Positions 22,329 to 25,742 of a stretch of DNA of 25,742 bases are shown here, piece after piece. The position numbers and the translations under genes are program-made. The stretch is from contig JAEDNK010000006.1 in assembly GCA_016302545.1 (NCBI GenBank), forward strand, positions 1-25,742, given 5' to 3'. Below the pieces are notes generated by a model, which worked only from the letters and a program-made list of their open reading frames with translations, was not told the DNA's origin and ran no database searches. This stretch comes from Bacillota bacterium (lineage in GTDB: Bacteria > Bacillota > Clostridia > Peptostreptococcales > Anaerovoracaceae). Position 1 is the first letter of the stretch. Each line of letters starts with the position of its first letter.

Positions 22329-23048
22329 TTATCTCTTCTTGCTTACATCAAGGCTGCCTCCACATACCTTTTTGAAAGACGAAACTATTTCCTTTCCTGT
22401 AACCGTCTCCTCAAGGCTGCTGCTTACCATTATGAGCATTACCAGATCATCATACGCGGCTACTCTCACATCGTCGGCCTCAACACAGATCCACTTTGCA
22501 GGATTAATTCCGTTTAGCATCTCATCAGCTACAGTTGTAGCATCTTTGCTTTTCTTTACGCGCACTACAACCATAGAATAAGCCTGAGAACCGATCATTG
22601 ACTCTGAGTATGCAGCCTCCTTCACCTTGTCGCTGCTTGCAAGCCCTGTAACTGCAGTAAACATTTCACCGTCAGAAAGGTCCAGTTCAGTGGTTCCCAG
22701 CGGCAGCTCAACAGTTTTCTTAGCATAAATCTTGTCTATAATGTCAGAAGGACTTCCTGATGGAGCGGCAGGCTTTGCCGGTTCCTTGGCAGGTTCCTTT
22801 GAAGGTTCATCCTTCTTGTTGCTTTCGCTGCCGTTATTGTCTTTTGAAGGCGCAGAAGGCTTTGAGGTCTCAGTTTTATCCTTATCTTCCGGCTCCGCAT
22901 CTGCATCGGCATCTGAATCCTCACCGCTCTGCTCTGCCTGACCCGTCTGCTCCTCTATCACCGTCTCGCTGTTATCTTTTCCTCCGCAGGCGGTAAATGC
23001 AGTCATCACCAGTGTCAATATCAAAATTAAAATAAGCAGTTTTTTCAT
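22329..23048 (-). CDS. Lipoprotein with a DUF4358-type domain
   Basis: The 239-residue protein has a lipoprotein signal peptide with lipobox FTAC (C21). A low-complexity linker rich in Asp, Glu, Lys, Ser and Pro follows (about 25-100, including PSKEPAKEPAKPAAP), and then a C-terminal domain (about 103-239). That domain opens with DIIDKIYAKKTVELP and contains AYSMVVVRVKKSKDA. This matches, as far as I can judge, DUF4358, often found beside MBOAT/AlgJ pairs in Clostridia. The biochemical role is unknown; it may help the acylation complex at the outer membrane face. It is 29 bp downstream of bofA and 21 bp upstream of the MBOAT gene. Confidence 0.72.
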   Translation of the reverse strand: MKKLLILILILTLVMTAFTACGGKDNSETVIEEQTGQAEQSGEDSDADADAEPEDKDKTETSKPSAPSKDNNGSESNKKDEPSKEPAKEPAKPAAPSGSPSDIIDKIYAKKTVELPLGTTELDLSDGEMFTAVTGLASSDKVKEAAYSESMIGSQAYSMVVVRVKKSKDATTVADEMLNGINPAKWICVEADDVRVAAYDDLVMLIMVSSSLEETVTGKEIVSSFKKVCGGSLDVSKKR

Positions 23049-23077
23049 TTGTTTCTTTTCCCCTCTTTCTTTTCTAA

Positions 23078-23341
23078 TTATATTAGCGTAAGTATAAGCA
23101 GCAGCACTACCCCGGGAACTCCGAGGACGCCTACTATTACGGCGCTTATCAGGTTAAGCGGTATAAGCAGTCCAAAACCCGCTCCCAAAGCGTTAATCAG
23201 AAGGATGGCAAGCCCTCCTATGATGCTGCTTGCCGCCAGCTTAAGCATAAGCTTAAGCGGCCATAAAAAAATCTTTCCCACAAGAAAAATAAGGACTATC
23301 GCCCCTACATATGTAAGAAAAACTCCCATCTGTAAACCCAT
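23078..23341 (-). CDS. bofA: BofA-family regulator of pro-sigma-K processing
   Basis: The 87-residue membrane protein has two or three hydrophobic segments. Its C-terminal half carries the BofA pattern: IIGGLAILLINALGAGFG, then IPLNLISAVIVGVLGVPG. In Bacillus subtilis BofA holds the SpoIVFB protease inactive until late sporulation. Family members also occur in Clostridia that may lack sigma-K processing. AAGGAGG lies 6 bases before the ATG. The neighbourhood dnaX, ybaB, recR, yaaL, bofA is the classical one. It suggests a sporulating lineage but does not prove that this strain makes spores. Confidence 0.9.
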   Translation of the reverse strand: MGLQMGVFLTYVGAIVLIFLVGKIFLWPLKLMLKLAASSIIGGLAILLINALGAGFGLLIPLNLISAVIVGVLGVPGVVLLLILTLI

Positions 23342-23450
23342 GTTACCCCTCCTTTTGTCTGTATTTCAGCTGTTACTACGCAGATTTTGTATAAAATATG
23401 TGACTTTGGAATAAAATAGAATTAAATAACCCAGAAAGGCATGGTACCAT

Positions 23451-23660
23451 ATGAAATTAAAACAATCAGCCATCTCTCAGGATGAAATTCTCTTTAATTC
23501 ACTTCAGTCCGCAAGAATGGACCTTGAAAAGGCAACGGTCCTTTTCAACGAGCTTACAGATGATACCGCCGTAGATTATGCCTCCTACAATCTTCTCGCC
23601 GCCAGAGCCAGATACTCCTATCTGCTAAAGCTTGCCAAGGAAAGCAAGCTTTCCCTGTAG
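23451..23660 (+). CDS. yaaL: YaaL-family small protein (DUF2508), inverted in its cluster
   Basis: The 69-residue soluble helical protein has the family pattern: an N-terminal DEILFNSLQSARMDLEKA helix, the acidic ELTDDTAVDYASYNLLAA stretch, and RYSYLLKLAKE near the end. Its function is unknown. In Bacillus and most Clostridia the gene lies between recR and bofA on the same strand. Here it keeps that position but sits on the opposite strand. A weak AGAAAGG lies 11 bases before the ATG, and a TAAAAT (23412-23417) lies upstream. It converges on recR with only 11 bp between the stops. Confidence 0.8.
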   Translation: MKLKQSAISQDEILFNSLQSARMDLEKATVLFNELTDDTAVDYASYNLLAARARYSYLLKLAKESKLSL

Positions 23661-23671
23661 CGTCCGGCAGG

Positions 23672-24271
23672 TTACAGCTCTCTTCTTCCTTCCAGAGATT
23701 TAAGGAGTGTAACCTCATCTGCATACTCCAAATCTCCGCCTACCGGTATACCGTGTGCAATGCGGGTGACCTTAATGCCTGCCGGCTTGATGAGTCTGGC
23801 TATATACATGGCAGTAGCTTCTCCCTCAATATTGGGATTGGTTGCGATTATAAGTTCCTTCACATCATTGGCCTGAAGTCTCTGTATAAGAGATTTCAGG
23901 TTGATGTCTTCAGGGCCCATACCTTCCATAGGCGAAATCACTCCATGGAGAACGTGATAAAGACCGTTAAACTCCTTTATCCTCTCCATAGCCATCACAT
24001 CGCGAGGGCTCTCCACCACACAAATAACATCGTCACGACGCGCAGGGTCACTGCATATAGCGCAGGGATCCTCGTCTGTCAGATTGCCGCAAAGGGAGCA
24101 GTATTTCATCTCCCGTTTAGCGCAGGTGATAGCCTCAGCAAGCCGCTCTGCCTCCGCATCCTCCAGAGAGAGAATATGGAAAGCCAGCCGCTGAGCCGAC
24201 TTTGTGCCGATTCCCGGAAGCTTGGAGAGTTCGTTTATTAACTTTGCCAGGGGTTTAGGATATTGCTTCAT
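23672..24271 (-). CDS. recR: Recombination mediator RecR
   Basis: RecR works with RecO (and RecF) to load RecA on single-stranded DNA at gaps. The 199-residue protein has a helix-hairpin-helix LSKLPGIGTKSAQRLAF (15-31), a C4 zinc finger with C58, C61, C70 and C73, and a Toprim domain with E87 and the later IIATNPNIEGEATAMY. The C-terminal Walker B-like part contains GIPVGGDLEYADE. All are intact and the length is standard. It lies 73 bp from ybaB and, like dnaX, on the minus strand. Confidence 0.98.
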   Translation of the reverse strand: MKQYPKPLAKLINELSKLPGIGTKSAQRLAFHILSLEDAEAERLAEAITCAKREMKYCSLCGNLTDEDPCAICSDPARRDDVICVVESPRDVMAMERIKEFNGLYHVLHGVISPMEGMGPEDINLKSLIQRLQANDVKELIIATNPNIEGEATAMYIARLIKPAGIKVTRIAHGIPVGGDLEYADEVTLLKSLEGRREL

Positions 24272-24344
24272 CTTTTACCTACATAATATACTCAGCCCAG
24301 AGGACCGAAAGGTTACATGCTATAGCTTTTGTCATATTCTGCCT

Positions 24345-24701
24345 CTACAGGCCCGGAATTCCCAGTCCGCCTGTGAGTTTGCCCATCTCCGCACTGGAAA
24401 TCTCATCAATCTGTCTGAGTCCCTCGTTTACGGCCACCATAATCAGATCCTGCAGCATTTCCACATCGTCAGGGTCAACAACCTCAGGCTTGATTTCAAG
24501 TCTGACGATTTCTTTCTTGCCGTTTACCACTGCGGTCACTGCACCGCCGCCTGCCGTAGTCTCAACTTCCTTTTCGTCTATTTCTGCCTGAAGCATTTCC
24601 ATCTTTCTCTGCATTGCCTGCATCTGCTGAAGCTGCTTCTGCATGCTTCCTCCGCCCATGCCTGATGACGGCTTCTTGCCGGCTCTCATTCCTTTGCCCA
24701 T
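24345..24701 (-). CDS. YbaB/EbfC-family nucleoid-associated protein
   Basis: The 118-residue protein belongs to a family of dimeric, tweezer-shaped DNA-binding proteins that coat the nucleoid. The Met/Gln-rich helix KQLQQMQAMQRKMEMLQAE is followed by the conserved core GGGAVTAVVNGKKEIVRLEI, and DPDDVEMLQDLIMVAVNEGL and the Gly-rich end GKLTGGLGIPGL follow. The extra start MGKGMRAGKKPSSGMGGGS is of basic, glycine-rich type. GGAGG lies 7 bases before the ATG. The gene is 36 bp downstream of dnaX, the usual dnaX-ybaB-recR order. Confidence 0.96.
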   Translation of the reverse strand: MGKGMRAGKKPSSGMGGGSMQKQLQQMQAMQRKMEMLQAEIDEKEVETTAGGGAVTAVVNGKKEIVRLEIKPEVVDPDDVEMLQDLIMVAVNEGLRQIDEISSAEMGKLTGGLGIPGL

Positions 24702-24737
24702 TTTATTTCCTCCGTTCTTCGTTTCACCTGATTTGAT

Positions 24738-25742
24738 TTATTCGATTTCTATATCCATACCGAGAATTTCACTGGCCTTTTTAGCCATATCCTCCAGATT
24801 TTCTTTTTTATCCGCTGCCTGTGTGCCGCCTGCTCCTGCCGCACCGCTTCCGGGAACAGCCTCTCCCTGAGAAACACAAACCATTCTCATTGGTTTGCCT
24901 ACCTTACGGGACATAATGCCCTCAATCTGCTGCTGCTTCTGCTCGGCATAACGTTTGGCAAAAGGCGATGTGGCGATTACCGTAAAAGTCTTTTCTCCCA
25001 CCTCTTTCAGCACTGTACCGTTTCTGATAAGGTTGAAGCTCCCTGCTCCGTCCTCACCTTCCTCAAAAACAGCATGCCATAGTGCCTCATTCTCAGCAGG
25101 CTGCTCCATAACCGGCGTTTCTTTCTGCACAGCAGGCTTGGTAATTTCCGCCGCCTTCACAGGCTCTACATCAGGCGCTGTCGCCGCAAATACCGGTGCA
25201 GCAGGCTGCACGACGGGACGCCTTTCGTGCCTTATAAGGGCCGCCTCCTCATCGAGTCCCGATGCCATGGAAACTATTGCCAGCTCCAGCAGAATTCTCG
25301 GCTGAGTAGACCATCTGGCATCGTTTATAGTCTTGGAAAGCCTGATTACAGCATCGTTTATCTCTTCAAGGGAAATGTGCATGCTCTGCTCCTGAACACG
25401 CCGGACATTCTCCGTGGACATATTAAGAATATCCTCCGGATTTTTGATGAACTTCGTCATCATCAGATTCCGGTAGTGAGCTGTCCAGTCTTTCATCAGC
25501 TGCTTCACATCCTTGCCGTCAGCCAGCACTCCGTCCAGAAGCACAAGCGCCTCTGCGACCTTTCTTAGAGAAACCATCTCCGTCAGGTCTATGAAAAAGT
25601 CTTCTCCTGCTGCTCCCACATATTCCAACACATGGTCTCTATCCACTGTTTTTTCGCCGGAAGCCAGCACCTGGTCAAGAATGCTGAGCCCGTCACGGAC
25701 TGAACCATCAGCGCAGTTAGCAAGAAGTTTCAGTGCACTTTC
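24738..25742 (-). CDS. dnaX: DNA polymerase III subunit gamma/tau, 3' part (runs off the window)
   Basis: The frame is open from the stop at 24738 to the last base of the window, giving 334 residues of the C-terminal half. The first visible part ADGSVRDGLSILDQV is the end of the AAA+ clamp-loader ATPase (sensor 2 region). The helical collar follows, and then the tau-type tail that contacts polymerase and helicase. The Walker A and zinc parts lie beyond the window. A low-complexity Gly/Ala linker (GSGAAGAGG) occurs near the C-terminus. Any internal start in this frame is not a real gene start. Downstream genes are ybaB and recR. Confidence 0.95.
   Translation of the reverse strand, partial: ESALKLLANCADGSVRDGLSILDQVLASGEKTVDRDHVLEYVGAAGEDFFIDLTEMVSLRKVAEALVLLDGVLADGKDVKQLMKDWTAHYRNLMMTKFIKNPEDILNMSTENVRRVQEQSMHISLEEINDAVIRLSKTINDARWSTQPRILLELAIVSMASGLDEEAALIRHERRPVVQPAAPVFAATAPDVEPVKAAEITKPAVQKETPVMEQPAENEALWHAVFEEGEDGAGSFNLIRNGTVLKEVGEKTFTVIATSPFAKRYAEQKQQQIEGIMSRKVGKPMRMVCVSQGEAVPGSGAAGAGGTQAADKKENLEDMAKKASEILGMDIEIE

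Overview
The window looks like a chromosomal segment of a Gram-positive anaerobe of class Clostridia. Strong AGGAGG-type ribosome binding sites precede most genes, coding is dense with mid-range GC, a BofA-type regulator of pro-sigma-K processing is present, and the dnaX/ybaB/recR/yaaL/bofA neighbourhood is the one known from Bacillus and Clostridia. I cannot place it at genus level. There is no phage, IS transposase, CRISPR array, rRNA or tRNA gene, and almost everything is core or lineage-typical.

Layout. (1) 1-735: the tmRNA gene ssrA (plus strand) with its own promoter, followed by a 207-bp segment that ends in a second copy of the tmRNA 3' end. I read this as an integration scar; it carries a GC-rich, strongly foldable block. 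(2) 735-3981, minus strand: rluA-family pseudouridine synthase, lepB, a degenerate signal-peptidase paralogue and smpB form one operon, and a PilZ (c-di-GMP) protein follows from its own promoter. SmpB and tmRNA, partners in trans-translation, therefore sit within 1.2 kb of each other. (3) 4020-6430: a membrane-anchored protein with a short MltG-like tail, two small divergent unknown genes whose shared spacer has boxes resembling sporulation promoters, and class II fructose-bisphosphate aldolase. (4) 6446-14749, minus strand: an operon ybaK-like / yitT-like / uvrB / uvrA / pncB, then a permuted papain-fold hydrolase separated from pncB by a hairpin that is both terminator-like and able to mask the next ribosome binding site. 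(5) 14785-16404: divergent promoters around a palindromic operator-like element, and an NSS-family sodium symporter. (6) 16426-18942: a large secreted HExxH protein. (7) 18969-23341, minus strand: bofA, a DUF4358-type lipoprotein, an MBOAT O-acyltransferase, an AlgJ/DHHW-type partner and a voltage-gated K+ channel, closely spaced. (8) 23451-25742: yaaL (plus strand, inverted relative to its neighbours), recR, ybaB/ebfC and the 3' part of dnaX, which runs off the window edge.

How the parts work together: trans-translation (ssrA, smpB), protein export (lepB), nucleotide excision repair (uvrA, uvrB), recombination repair and replication (recR, ybaB, dnaX), NAD salvage (pncB), glycolysis (fba), and cell-surface O-acylation (MBOAT plus AlgJ-like plus lipoprotein). 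The most unusual structures are the duplicated ssrA 3' end with its foldable insert, the terminator/ribosome-binding-site hairpin at 6986-7030, the palindrome between the divergent promoters near 14840, and the inverted yaaL.
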